Shown here: in pieces, positions 14,544 to 21,426 of the stretch
Numbering within the stretch: position 1 is the stretch's first letter
Layout of the letters: every line of letters starts with the position of its first letter
From: an uncultured Candidatus Melainabacteria bacterium
Lineage (GTDB): Bacteria > Cyanobacteriota > Vampirovibrionia > Gastranaerophilales > Gastranaerophilaceae
Reading direction: 5' to 3'
DNA length: 22,476 nucleotides
NCBI GenBank assembly: GCA_934747325.1
Contig: CAKVGW010000030.1
Location: forward strand, 1-22,476
Notes under the pieces: model-generated
Databases searched by the model: none
Seen by the model: the letters and a program-made list of their open reading frames with translations, nothing else
What the model was told of the DNA's origin: nothing
Made by a program: the position numbers and the translations under genes

Positions 14544-14672
14544 TTAATAATACCCTCTTTTGCCTTCGGCACCCTCCCCTGAGGGAGGGGATGAGATGCG
14601 TTAATCTATCGCATATAAAATTAGCATAATCGAGCGACTTTAGTTCCCTCCCTTGGGGGAGAGTGTTATTAA
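14544..14672. mobile_element. MITE-like inverted-repeat element, copy B (129 bp)
   Basis: Begins 1 base after the glycosyltransferase stop. The left end TTAATAATACCCTCT (14544-14558) equals that of copy A. The right end AGAGTGTTATTAA (14660-14672) has lost two bases relative to a perfect complement. Core blocks GCCTTCGGCACCC, GAGGGAG, ATGAGATGCGTTAAT and CGACTTTAGTTCC are shared with copy A. About 28 extra AT-rich bases (about 14605-14632) lie between the last two blocks. Confidence 0.75.
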
Positions 14673-14693
14673 CATTAAAAAAGAAAGGATAAC

Positions 14694-15044
14694 ATGCAAA
14701 ATAAACAACTCGGTCAAAATGGCGAAGATATAGCTGAAAAATTTTTAACAAAACAGGGCTATAAAATTCTTGAGCGCAACCGTCATTTTTCACGTTATTG
14801 TGAAATTGACATTATTGCGCAGGATAAAGACACACTTGTTTTTGTTGAAGTTAAAACCAGAAAAACTGACATTTGCGGACATCCTTTAGAAGCGATAACA
14901 AAAACTAAATACAAAAACATTAGAACAGGTTTAAGCCTTTATTTACAAGAAAATCCTAATTACAAAAAGTACCGAATAGATGTTGTTTCAATACTTTTAA
15001 AACCGAAGCTTGAAATTAAGCATTTGAAAAACATATATTTATGA
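14694..15044 (+). CDS. YraN/UPF0102 family endonuclease-like protein (116 aa)
   Basis: A small widely conserved protein of the UPF0102 family with a restriction-endonuclease-like fold. The N-terminal LGQNGEDIAEKFLTKQGYKIL (6-26) and YCEIDIIAQDKDTLVFVEVKTRKT (35-58) are diagnostic. E37, D39, E52 and K54 form the pattern E-x-D...E-x-K of PD-(D/E)xK nucleases. RIDVVSILL near residue 93 is also typical. GAAAGGA lies 5 bases before the ATG. It follows the MITE copy and precedes gatB by 30 bases. The stop codon overlaps an extended -10 sequence that probably starts gatB transcription. Confidence 0.92.
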   Translation: MQNKQLGQNGEDIAEKFLTKQGYKILERNRHFSRYCEIDIIAQDKDTLVFVEVKTRKTDICGHPLEAITKTKYKNIRTGLSLYLQENPNYKKYRIDVVSILLKPKLEIKHLKNIYL

Positions 15045-15050
15045 TAAAAT
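15024..15050 (+). promoter_or_regulatory. Probable gatB promoter
   Basis: TTGAAA (15024-15029) and TAAAAT (15045-15050) are separated by 15 bases, and TGA precedes the -10 as an extended element. It overlaps the yraN stop codon, and a near-identical TGATAAAATAAT sequence precedes rseP at 22337. Confidence 0.45.
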
Positions 15051-15074
15051 AATTTTATTAAGTGAGGATTTAAT

Positions 15075-16523
15075 ATGACAGATTTAAGAGATAAATACGA
15101 AGTCGTGATTGGCTTGGAAGTTCACGCACAATTAAAAACAAAGTCAAAAATTTTCGCACCTGATTCAACTGAATTCGGCAACGAACAAAATACACAAATC
15201 AGCCCTATTACATTGGGTATGCCGGGCGTTTTGCCTGTTCTTAACAAAGAATGTGTAAATATGGGTATTTTGCTAGGTTTGGCTTTACACTGCGAAATTC
15301 CAAACCGTTGTAAATTTGATAGAAAACAATATTTCTATCCAGACCTTCCAAAAGGTTATCAAATTTCACAATACGATGAACCGATTTGTGTAAACGGTTA
15401 TATTGACGTAAAAGGTAAAAGAATTGGTATTACAAGAGCGCACTTAGAAGAAGACGCAGGTAAGTTAGTTCACGTAGGTGCAGCAGGCATTAATGGTGCA
15501 ACTTATTCTCTAGTTGACTTAAATAGAGCAGGAACTCCACTATTGGAAATCGTTTCAGAACCGGATATGCGCTCAAGCGAAGAAGCTAGAAACTATATGG
15601 AAGAACTTCGTGACATAGTTAGATACCTTGGTGTTTGCGACGGTAACTTAGAAGAAGGTTCTATGAGATGCGACGCGAACATTTCAATTATGCCAAAAGG
15701 CTCAAAAGAATTTGGTACAAGAGCTGAAATCAAGAATGTAAACAGCTTCTCAGCACTTCAAAGAGCTATTGAATACGAAATTGACAGACAAATTGAAATC
15801 GTTGAAGAAGGCGGTCAAGTTGTTCAAGAAACAAGACTTTGGGATGACAACTTGAAAGAAACTCGTTCAATGAGAGGAAAAGAAGATGCTCACGATTATA
15901 GATACTTCCCTGAGCCTGATTTAATGCCTCTTGAAATTTCAAGAGAATGGGTTGAAGAAATCAGAGCAAAAATGCCAGAGCTTCCTGAAGCAAAACGTCA
16001 AAGATATATGAGCATCGGCTTAAGCGAATATGATGCTTGCGTAATTGTTGAACAAATGCCACTTGCGTTGTTCTTTGACAAAGTTCTTGAACTTGGTGCT
16101 AACGCAAAAATCGCTGTAAACTTCATGATGGGTGAAATTGCAGCATACTTAAAAGAAAACAAAGTTGAAATTACTGAAACTAAGTTAACTCCTGAAAACT
16201 TGGCAGAATTAATTTCATTAATTGAAAAAGGCACAATTTCTAACAACATCGGTAAACAAATCCTTGTTGAAGACATGATAACAAACGGTGACAAAGCGTC
16301 TGCTATCGTTGAAAAGAAAGGCTTGAGCCAAATTTCTGACGAAGGCGCAATCAAAGAAATCGTTAAAAAGATTGTTGACGCTAATCCAAACCAAGTTGAA
16401 GCTTACAAAAACGGTAAGACAAACTTGTTAGGTTTCTTTGTTGGTCAAGTTATGAAAGAAACTAAAGGCAGAGCAAATCCTAAAACTGTTAACGAACTTG
16501 TTAGAGAAATGTTAGAAGGTTAA
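15075..16523 (+). CDS. gatB: Asp/Glu-tRNA(Asn/Gln) amidotransferase subunit B (482 aa)
   Basis: Subunit B of GatCAB, which converts Glu-tRNA(Gln) and often Asp-tRNA(Asn) to the cognate aminoacyl-tRNA using ammonia from GatA. The N-terminus YEVVIGLEVHAQLKTKSKIF (8-27), TLGMPGVLPVLN and FDRKQYFYPDLPKGYQISQ form the catalytic cradle. LEEDAGK is the metal-site region, and GSMRCDANIS and RYFPEPDLMPL are equally diagnostic. The C-terminal YqeY-like tail (about 330-482) ends KGRANPKTVNELVREML. Length is normal. GTGAGGA precedes the ATG. A terminator follows at 16539, so gatB ends a transcription unit. gatA and gatC are not in the window; separate location is common. Confidence 0.98.
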   Translation: MTDLRDKYEVVIGLEVHAQLKTKSKIFAPDSTEFGNEQNTQISPITLGMPGVLPVLNKECVNMGILLGLALHCEIPNRCKFDRKQYFYPDLPKGYQISQYDEPICVNGYIDVKGKRIGITRAHLEEDAGKLVHVGAAGINGATYSLVDLNRAGTPLLEIVSEPDMRSSEEARNYMEELRDIVRYLGVCDGNLEEGSMRCDANISIMPKGSKEFGTRAEIKNVNSFSALQRAIEYEIDRQIEIVEEGGQVVQETRLWDDNLKETRSMRGKEDAHDYRYFPEPDLMPLEISREWVEEIRAKMPELPEAKRQRYMSIGLSEYDACVIVEQMPLALFFDKVLELGANAKIAVNFMMGEIAAYLKENKVEITETKLTPENLAELISLIEKGTISNNIGKQILVEDMITNGDKASAIVEKKGLSQISDEGAIKEIVKKIVDANPNQVEAYKNGKTNLLGFFVGQVMKETKGRANPKTVNELVREMLEG

Positions 16524-16538
16524 AACTATATTCAAATA

Positions 16539-16568
16539 AAAACTGCGCTTATAGAGCGCAGTTTTTTT
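16539..16568 (+). terminator. Terminator after gatB
   Basis: AAAACTGCGCT (16539-16549) pairs with AGCGCAGTTTT (16555-16565) around a 5-base loop and runs into TTTTTTT. Confidence 0.85.
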
Positions 16569-16589
16569 ATAAAAAATTATTCTTAAAAA

Positions 16590-16621
16590 AATAAGGCGGT
16601 TGATTTATCAACCGCCTTATT
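16590..16621 (-). terminator. Terminator after tpiA
   Basis: A perfect 15-bp stem AATAAGGCGGTTGAT with its complement has a two-base loop, followed on the minus strand by a T run (A run at 16585-16590). It lies 25 bases after the tpiA stop. Confidence 0.8.
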
Positions 16622-16645
16622 AACAACTTTATTAATAATCTAAAA

Positions 16646-17440
16646 TTATACACTAACTTTCATTGTATTAGCGATAATTTCATTGAAGCTGTCAGCTTTC
16701 AAGCTTGCGCCACCAACCAAAGCACCGTCAATGTCTGATTGTGACATTTGTTCTTCGATTGTGTTAGGTTTTACAGAACCACCGTAAAGAATTCTGATTG
16801 AATCACCTGCAGAAACAGAAGAAACTTCTTTAACAACATTTCTAATCATAGCGATTACTCTGTTAGCTTCTTTGCTGTCGCAAGTTTTGCCTGTTCCGAT
16901 AGCCCAAATTGGTTCATAAGCGATAACTGATTTTGCAACTTCTTCTTCAGACAAGCCATTTAATGCAGCTCTAATTTGAGTAGCGATGTGTTCATCTGTT
17001 ACACCAGCTTCTCTTTGTTCAAGAGTTTCACCACAGCAGATAATAGGAATCAAACCGCCTGCTAAGATAGCTTTAGCTTTTTTGTTAATCATTTCGTCTG
17101 TTTCAGAGAAGTATTGTCTTCTTTCTGAGTGACCGATGATAACGTGTGAGCAACCTGCGTCTGCTAACATTTCAACAGAAACTTCACCTGTGAATGCGCC
17201 TGATTTTTCCCAGTGGCAGTTTTGACCTGCAACTGCGATTTTATCACAGCCACAACCACACGTACATTTTTCAGCATTTACTACACTTAAAGAAGTAAAT
17301 ACAGGTGCAACAATAATTTCAGGCAATTGTGGTGCTGTGAAATCTTTTGTAAAATTCTTTATTCCTTCAAATAATGCTTTTGCATCAGCTTGAAGTAAAT
17401 TCATTTTCCAGTTTCCTGCAATAATTGGTTTTCTTGACAT
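16646..17440 (-). CDS. tpiA: Triosephosphate isomerase (264 aa)
   Basis: Interconverts dihydroxyacetone phosphate and glyceraldehyde 3-phosphate in glycolysis. Catalytic residues are present: N10 and K12 (GNWKMN), H104 (IIGHSERR) and E176 (AYEPIWAIGTGK, including the mobile lid). The phosphate-binding ends ILYGGSVKP and GALVGGASL are intact. The protein is about 10 residues longer than usual. The extra length is partly a cysteine cluster C59, C61, C63, C65 in the loop before AGQNCHWE, where the family normally has a short uncharged loop; C75 is nearby. This could bind metal or be redox-sensitive, or be inert. AGGAG lies 8 bases before the ATG. A palindrome GGGAAATTCCC at 17461-17471 lies in the leader. 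Confidence 0.97.
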   Translation of the reverse strand: MSRKPIIAGNWKMNLLQADAKALFEGIKNFTKDFTAPQLPEIIVAPVFTSLSVVNAEKCTCGCGCDKIAVAGQNCHWEKSGAFTGEVSVEMLADAGCSHVIIGHSERRQYFSETDEMINKKAKAILAGGLIPIICCGETLEQREAGVTDEHIATQIRAALNGLSEEEVAKSVIAYEPIWAIGTGKTCDSKEANRVIAMIRNVVKEVSSVSAGDSIRILYGGSVKPNTIEEQMSQSDIDGALVGGASLKADSFNEIIANTMKVSV

Positions 17441-17602
17441 AATTTTCTCCTTTTTTTGAAGGGAAATTCCCCTCTTTTCTTATGTATTACTACACTTTGA
17501 TATTAGAATAAACAAGGAGCAAAATCAATCATGCGCCGTTTCACAAGTTATATTCAATATTTTTCATTTGTTTGTATTATTCATGTTCAAATAATTTTAA
17601 AG

Positions 17603-17608
17603 TATACT
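17603..17608 (+). promoter_or_regulatory. -10 element for leaderless transcription
   Basis: TATACT ends 6 bases before the ATG at 17615, and there is no ribosome site. A transcript would start at or next to the start codon. No good -35 is visible. Confidence 0.35.
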
Positions 17609-17614
17609 GTTTGT

Positions 17615-18487
17615 ATGAAGAAAATTATACTTATCACATTATTATCAATATTTTTAACTCCTGCAAGTTTTGCAGAAGAAAATACACCGTTTTTTAAACT
17701 TCATATTTTAAACAACGATACACGTGAAGTCAAGTCATTACTTAATTCTCAAGTGCGTTATGCAAACCGAAATAATTTTAATAAATTCATAAATACCTAT
17801 GATAAAAATTATGTAAATTCTGACGGCTTTAATTTAGAAACTTATTCAAACATTGTAAAAGATGTTTGGCAATCTTATGACAAAATTAAATATGGAATAA
17901 AGATTAAAAATATAGCAATCAAAGATGATTCAGCAATTGTTCAAATTGAAGAAACTTCAAATGCGATAATTCCGGATAAGACTATGAGCGGAGTTTTGAA
18001 AAGCGAAGCTGATAGCGTTTATCATTTGAAAAAAGTCGATGGTAAATGGAAAGTAGTTTATGATGCGGTAAATTCTGAAAACACCTCGATGCTTTATGGA
18101 GAGGCCAAAGATTTAGACATAAAACTAACGGCGCCAAAAGAAATTGAAGCAGGTGTTGAATATACTGCATCTTTAGAATTTACTCCGCCGGAAAATTCTA
18201 TTGCAATCGCATCAATTGCAAGTGATAAAGTTGAATATCCGCAAAAACAAGCAAAAGAAGTATTTAGAAAACTTCCTGACGATAATATTTTAGAAAGACT
18301 TTTTATCTCAAACACGGATAATGTTAATGAATACATTGTAGCTTCAATCGGAATTACAAAGGCTGATATCACTGATTTAAGCGTGAAATTCAGTTTAACC
18401 GGTTTTGGGTATCAAATCACAAGAGTTAATGTTAAACAAAAACCTGTAAATGAAGGCATAGAAGGGTTAAATGACGAAGGCAAGTAA
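17615..18487 (+). CDS. Secreted protein with NTF2-like domain (290 aa)
   Basis: Function unknown. Residues 1-20 form a classical signal peptide (MKKIILITLLSIFLTPASFA, then EE). About 35-170 resembles an NTF2/SnoaL-like ligand-binding fold: ALN-type helix region VRYANRNNFNKFINTYDKNYV, then strands KNIAIKDDSAIVQIEE and VYHLKKVDGKWKVVYDA, a common ending in this fold. The second half (about 175-280) is beta-rich, with PKEIEAGVEYTASLEFTPP, and may be an immunoglobulin-like domain. The frame is open back to 17531, but the upstream 28 codons (MRRFTSY) would put the signal peptide inside the protein, so I choose 17615. It overlaps lspA by 17 bases, linking it to that operon. Confidence 0.72.
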   Translation: MKKIILITLLSIFLTPASFAEENTPFFKLHILNNDTREVKSLLNSQVRYANRNNFNKFINTYDKNYVNSDGFNLETYSNIVKDVWQSYDKIKYGIKIKNIAIKDDSAIVQIEETSNAIIPDKTMSGVLKSEADSVYHLKKVDGKWKVVYDAVNSENTSMLYGEAKDLDIKLTAPKEIEAGVEYTASLEFTPPENSIAIASIASDKVEYPQKQAKEVFRKLPDDNILERLFISNTDNVNEYIVASIGITKADITDLSVKFSLTGFGYQITRVNVKQKPVNEGIEGLNDEGK

Positions 18488-18944
18488 AATCTCATACTTT
18501 TTGGTTTCAATTATATTTTTTATTATATTTGATATCTACTATTCAAATATAATGATGAATTGTGTTGAAACAATGCCGAGCAATCCTGTTTTCGACTTGA
18601 TTTTCATTCAAAATACGGGTGCTGCCTTCAGTATTTTAGAAAACTCTAAAATCTTTTTAATCAGTTTTTCTGCGTTTGCAATTTTGGCTATGATTATTTA
18701 TTTAATAAAACATATTCAAAAAGCCTCAACTTTTGCAATTTTTTGGGCTTCACTCTTAATCGCGGGGGTTTTTTGTAATATGTATGAAAGAATAGTTTAC
18801 GGGTATGTGAGAGATTTTTTCAAACTTAATTTTATTGACTTTCCTGTTTTTAATATTTCTGATATCTTTATAAATATCAGCGTTGTTGCAATTGTTATAA
18901 TAATTATCACAAATGAAATTAATAATAGACGAACTAACGGATAA
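18471..18944 (+). CDS. lspA: Lipoprotein signal peptidase (signal peptidase II), divergent (157 aa)
   Basis: Cleaves signal peptides before the lipidated cysteine of prolipoproteins. Four membrane segments are visible (about 7-24, 60-80, 86-104, 132-150). The conserved blocks are QNTGAAFSIL (47-56), FCNMYERIVYGYVRDFF (101-117) and FNISDIF (127-133). The catalytic aspartates correspond to D115 and D131 and are both present. Two usually conserved positions differ: the D of N-x-x-D-R is E106, and the Lys after the first-helix Asp (D21) is missing. It is therefore divergent but probably active; the lipoprotein at 20635 in this window would be a substrate. GAAGGG precedes the ATG. It overlaps the upstream gene by 17 bases and rluD by 32 bases. 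Confidence 0.88.
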   Translation: MTKASKISYFLVSIIFFIIFDIYYSNIMMNCVETMPSNPVFDLIFIQNTGAAFSILENSKIFLISFSAFAILAMIIYLIKHIQKASTFAIFWASLLIAGVFCNMYERIVYGYVRDFFKLNFIDFPVFNISDIFINISVVAIVIIIITNEINNRRTNG

Positions 18945-19815
18945 TATAAGAATAGATACATATCTTGCAGATTATATGCAGGATTTTTCACGCTCAAAAA
19001 TTCAGTCAGAAATTAAAAAAGGTTCTGTTCTTGTGAATTCCAAAACTGTCAAGCCTTCTTACAGTGTAAAAGAAGGTGATGAAATTGTTTTTGAAATTCC
19101 TGAAACTACGATAAAAATTGAACCTGAAAATATTCCGCTTGATATTGTTTGGGAAGATGAAAATATGCTTGTAGTAAATAAGCCTTCCGGCATGCTGACT
19201 CATCCGACAACTATTGAAACAACAGGAACTTTGGTTAATGCGCTTTTGTTTAAATATGGCGAAAATTTGTCAGATGTTAATGGAGAATTTAGGCGCGGGA
19301 TTTTACACAGGCTTGATAGAAATACTTCCGGCATGCTTATGGTTGCTAAAAACAACAAAACTCATGAATACCTTGTAGAAAAAATGAAACAAGGCGAAAT
19401 GACAAAAAAATATCTTACGGTTGTAAAAGGTGTGATTGAAGAGGATGAATTTACTATTAATAAACCGATAGGACGGAATCCTAATCAGCCGCATAAAATG
19501 GCAATTGTAGAAGGCGGAAAAGAAAGCATTTCTAAAGTAAAGGTTTTGGAAAGATTTAAAGATGCAACATTAATTGAAGTGCATTTGATAACAGGAAGAA
19601 CTCACCAGATAAGAGTGCATTTGTCAAGTATCGGTCACCCTGTTTATAATGACACATTGTATGGTTTTGGAAAAATGAAAATCAAAACTGAAGAACAAGT
19701 TTTGGAATCATATAAACTAAGTTTTCCGCATCCGTTTGATGGAAAAATAATTTCATTGGAAATTAAACCTGATGATAAAATTGAAAAAGTTTTGCATTAC
19801 CTAAAAGCGTTATAA
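18913..19815 (+). CDS. rluD: RluD-type 23S rRNA pseudouridine synthase (300 aa)
   Basis: Isomerises uridines to pseudouridine in large-subunit rRNA. An N-terminal S4 RNA-binding domain (about 12-60, RIDTYLADYMQDFSRSKIQSEI) is followed by the RluA/RluD catalytic domain. Landmarks are VVNKPSGMLTHP (87-98), the catalytic motif ILHRLDRNTSGMLMVAK with Asp135, KKYLTVVKG, IGRNPNQPHKMAI and LITGRTHQIRVHLSSIGHPVYND. The length fits RluD rather than RluC-only forms, but exact target sites cannot be told. There is no ribosome site before the ATG, which lies inside the 3' end of lspA (32-base overlap), so it is probably translated by coupling. The lspA-rluD order is common. It converges with the next gene and overlaps it tail to tail by 6 bases. 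Confidence 0.94.
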   Translation: MKLIIDELTDNIRIDTYLADYMQDFSRSKIQSEIKKGSVLVNSKTVKPSYSVKEGDEIVFEIPETTIKIEPENIPLDIVWEDENMLVVNKPSGMLTHPTTIETTGTLVNALLFKYGENLSDVNGEFRRGILHRLDRNTSGMLMVAKNNKTHEYLVEKMKQGEMTKKYLTVVKGVIEEDEFTINKPIGRNPNQPHKMAIVEGGKESISKVKVLERFKDATLIEVHLITGRTHQIRVHLSSIGHPVYNDTLYGFGKMKIKTEEQVLESYKLSFPHPFDGKIISLEIKPDDKIEKVLHYLKAL

Positions 19816-20160
19816 TTTATTATTTTGCAAATCTTCTTTCCTAATAGTCGGTGACAAATCTTTTACTGCGAATGGTTTAGCGAAATAGATTGCGCTAATA
19901 AAGTTTAAAATAACACCTAAGATATTTGTTGCTTTTCTCGCACCATTCCACTTTTGCGGTAAAAAGTTTGCTAACATCATTGTAGAACTCCCCGCCATCA
20001 AATATAGATAAGCTTTGAAAATTCCGCGAGGAACCGCAACACAATCGTTGACATCGCGAGGATTTTTAACATTATCTGTCAAAACGTCTATAAATTCTCG
20101 TTTTTGTGATTTTTGATTATTATAAAAATTTGGTGTGTTTTGAATTTTTGAAATATTCAT
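19810..20160 (-). CDS. Small two-segment membrane protein of unknown function (116 aa)
   Basis: No family recognised. Residues 1-40 are polar, starting MNISKIQNTPNFYNN. Two hydrophobic segments follow: about 50-66 (LYLMAGSSTMMLANFLP) and 77-97 (ATNILGVILNFISAIYFAKP). The tail is charged (KDLSPTIRKEDLQNNKL). NDCVAVPRGIFKAYLYL before the first segment is a possible conserved motif. It overlaps the rluD end by 6 bases on the opposite strand. There is no ribosome site; TATATT (20172-20167) ends 6 bases before the ATG, suggesting a leaderless message. Confidence 0.68.
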   Translation of the reverse strand: MNISKIQNTPNFYNNQKSQKREFIDVLTDNVKNPRDVNDCVAVPRGIFKAYLYLMAGSSTMMLANFLPQKWNGARKATNILGVILNFISAIYFAKPFAVKDLSPTIRKEDLQNNKL

Positions 20161-20166
20161 GATGTT

Positions 20167-20172
20167 AATATA
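20167..20172 (-). promoter_or_regulatory. -10 element for leaderless transcription
   Basis: TATATT on the minus strand ends 6 bases before the ATG of the 116-residue protein, and no ribosome site is present. The geometry is the same as at 17603 and 22258. Confidence 0.35.
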
Positions 20173-20304
20173 AAAACATGTAAAAAATTTTTTTGCTAGG
20201 TATTTGAAAATAAAAACATTTATGATAATATAATTTTGTTGCTGAAGCTGTAATTGATATATTCAAATAAATTACATATCGGTTAAAACAATTGAATAAA
20301 ACAT

Positions 20305-20380
20305 GGGTGCGTGGCGCAGTTGGTAGCGCAGTTGACTCTTAATCAATTGGTCGAGGGTTCGAGTCCCTCCACACCCACCA
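20305..20380 (+). tRNA. tRNA-Lys (anticodon CTT), CCA encoded
   Basis: A full 76-base cloverleaf can be folded. Acceptor GGGTGCG pairs with CACACCC, with one C-A mismatch at pair 6. D stem GCGC/GCGC, anticodon stem GTTGA/TCAAT with loop CTCTTAA (anticodon CTT, reading AAG), T stem GAGGG/CCCTC with TTCGAGT, then A and an encoded CCA. It is followed by a terminator. Confidence 0.95.
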
Positions 20381-20390
20381 TTTAAAAACA

Positions 20391-20415
20391 AGACTTCTTC
20401 GGAGGTCTTTTTTTT
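20391..20415 (+). terminator. Terminator of tRNA-Lys
   Basis: AGACTTC (20391-20397) pairs with GAGGTCT (20402-20408), one G-T pair, around a TTCG tetraloop, followed by a run of seven T. Confidence 0.85.
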
Positions 20416-20429
20416 GTGGGGCTCTCACA

Positions 20430-20448
20430 CAACAAGCAGAGCTTGTTG
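20430..20448. other. Perfect short hairpin
   Basis: CAACAAGC and GCTTGTTG form an 8-bp stem around AGA. No T run follows, so it is not a typical terminator. It lies in the otherwise empty stretch between tRNA-Lys and the lipoprotein gene. Confidence 0.4.
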
Positions 20449-20505
20449 GGTTCTCTCCTCCATTGACTTTTAGAATAATTTATTACTATTAATTAATATC
20501 GCAAC

Positions 20506-20532
20506 GAAAAACGTGACATTTAGTCACCTTTT
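20506..20532. terminator. Possible bidirectional terminator hairpin
   Basis: AAAAAcGTGAC and GTCACcTTTTT flank the loop ATTTA; five GC-containing pairs are extended by A-T pairs after one mismatch. No obvious transcript needs it, because the tRNA already has a terminator. Confidence 0.4.
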
Positions 20533-20563
20533 TCTGCTCGTCAACGGAGTCCTTCTCCACACC

Positions 20564-20614
20564 CAATTATAACAAAAGCAGTCTATACAAAATAGGCTGT
20601 TTTTATTATAATTG
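20564..20614. terminator. Long hairpin before the lipoprotein gene
   Basis: Inner arms CAGTCTAT (20579-20586) and ATAGGCTG (20592-20599), one G-T pair, are followed by TTTTT. Outer arms CAATTATAA (20564-20572) and TTATAATTG (20606-20614) are perfectly complementary. The inner part reads as a terminator and ends 30 bases before the lipoprotein ATG; the whole could also be a leader structure. Confidence 0.5.
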
Positions 20615-20634
20615 GACTTATTAGGAGGGCTGTT

Positions 20635-21327
20635 ATGAAGAAGTTTTTAGTGTTAGCTATTACTGTAGCGTGTTTAGCATCCGGTTGTACAAAAAAATAT
20701 GATAGCGTGGAAGAATATGCAAAAGATATGAAGGCTGTTCAACAAGCACAAAAGTCATATACTTTGGAATTTGAAAATTTGTCTTGGATGGCTGATGGCT
20801 ATTTTAGGGCATATAAAAAGAATAATTTGTGGAAATATGACCAATCAGCTAATAATGGCAGAACTTACATAAGAACAGTACTATATGACGGAAATGATAT
20901 AATTGGATATAATGAAAATTCCAAATGGGCAACTATTATTGCCAGTCCTAAAACAGAGGAAGAAAAAGAATTATTTTTAAGAATGCATGACATAACTTCG
21001 CAATTGTTTAATTGGGACAAGCCAGGTTGTTTATTTTGTGCAACGGGTGTAAAACCTGAATTTATAAACAATAAAGCCAAAATGAATGGTTTTGATTGTA
21101 GATTGATTAAATATAGCGATTCTTATGAAGCTTGTATAAATGACAAATTAGGAATAGCAGTTTATTTAAAAACAAGAATGGGTGGAGATACAAGCAAAGA
21201 AACTATTGTTAATCTTAAAAAAGTAGATACTGCAGAATTACCAAACTCTGATTTTGTAATGCCAAGTAGTAAGCAAAAAGTATCATTGCAACAAATGTTA
21301 AAAGAGATGTCAAAAGGAAACTTTTAA
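20635..21327 (+). CDS. Lipoprotein of unknown function (230 aa)
   Basis: A lipoprotein signal peptide with lipobox LASGC puts the lipidated cysteine at position 18, a substrate for the signal peptidase II encoded nearby. After cleavage, two charged helices (about 20-48, YDSVEEYAKDMKAVQQAQKS) lead into an alternating beta pattern: YTLEFENLSWMADGYFRAYKKNNLWKYDQ, TYIRTVLYDGNDIIGYNENSKWATII, GFDCRLIKYSDSYEACINDKLGIAVYLKT. This looks like the half-barrel of LolA/LolB-like or outer-membrane lipoprotein-sorting proteins, where a hydrophobic cargo is held. C138 and C141 (CLFC) and two later Cys could form disulfides. Family assignment is tentative. AGGAGG, the strongest ribosome site in the window, lies 6 bases before the ATG. 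A weak hairpin at 21379-21399 follows. Confidence 0.8.
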   Translation: MKKFLVLAITVACLASGCTKKYDSVEEYAKDMKAVQQAQKSYTLEFENLSWMADGYFRAYKKNNLWKYDQSANNGRTYIRTVLYDGNDIIGYNENSKWATIIASPKTEEEKELFLRMHDITSQLFNWDKPGCLFCATGVKPEFINNKAKMNGFDCRLIKYSDSYEACINDKLGIAVYLKTRMGGDTSKETIVNLKKVDTAELPNSDFVMPSSKQKVSLQQMLKEMSKGNF

Positions 21328-21378
21328 TAACTCCGCAATTTTCTGACAATACTTGATGTTCTTAAAACATAATGTATG

Positions 21379-21415
21379 GAACTAGATTAAAATCAGTTCA
21401 AATTTTATCTGTTTT
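21379..21415 (+). terminator. Weak terminator after the lipoprotein gene
   Basis: GAACT-a-GAT pairs with ATC-AGTTC (one bulged A), followed by T-rich sequence broken by other bases. Confidence 0.3.
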
Positions 21416-21426
21416 TACATAAAAAA

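Noticed and set aside
17531..17614. Upstream extension of the secreted NTF2-like protein (28 residues)
   Set aside because: It would bury a classical signal peptide inside the protein; the ATG at 17615 starts exactly at MKK.
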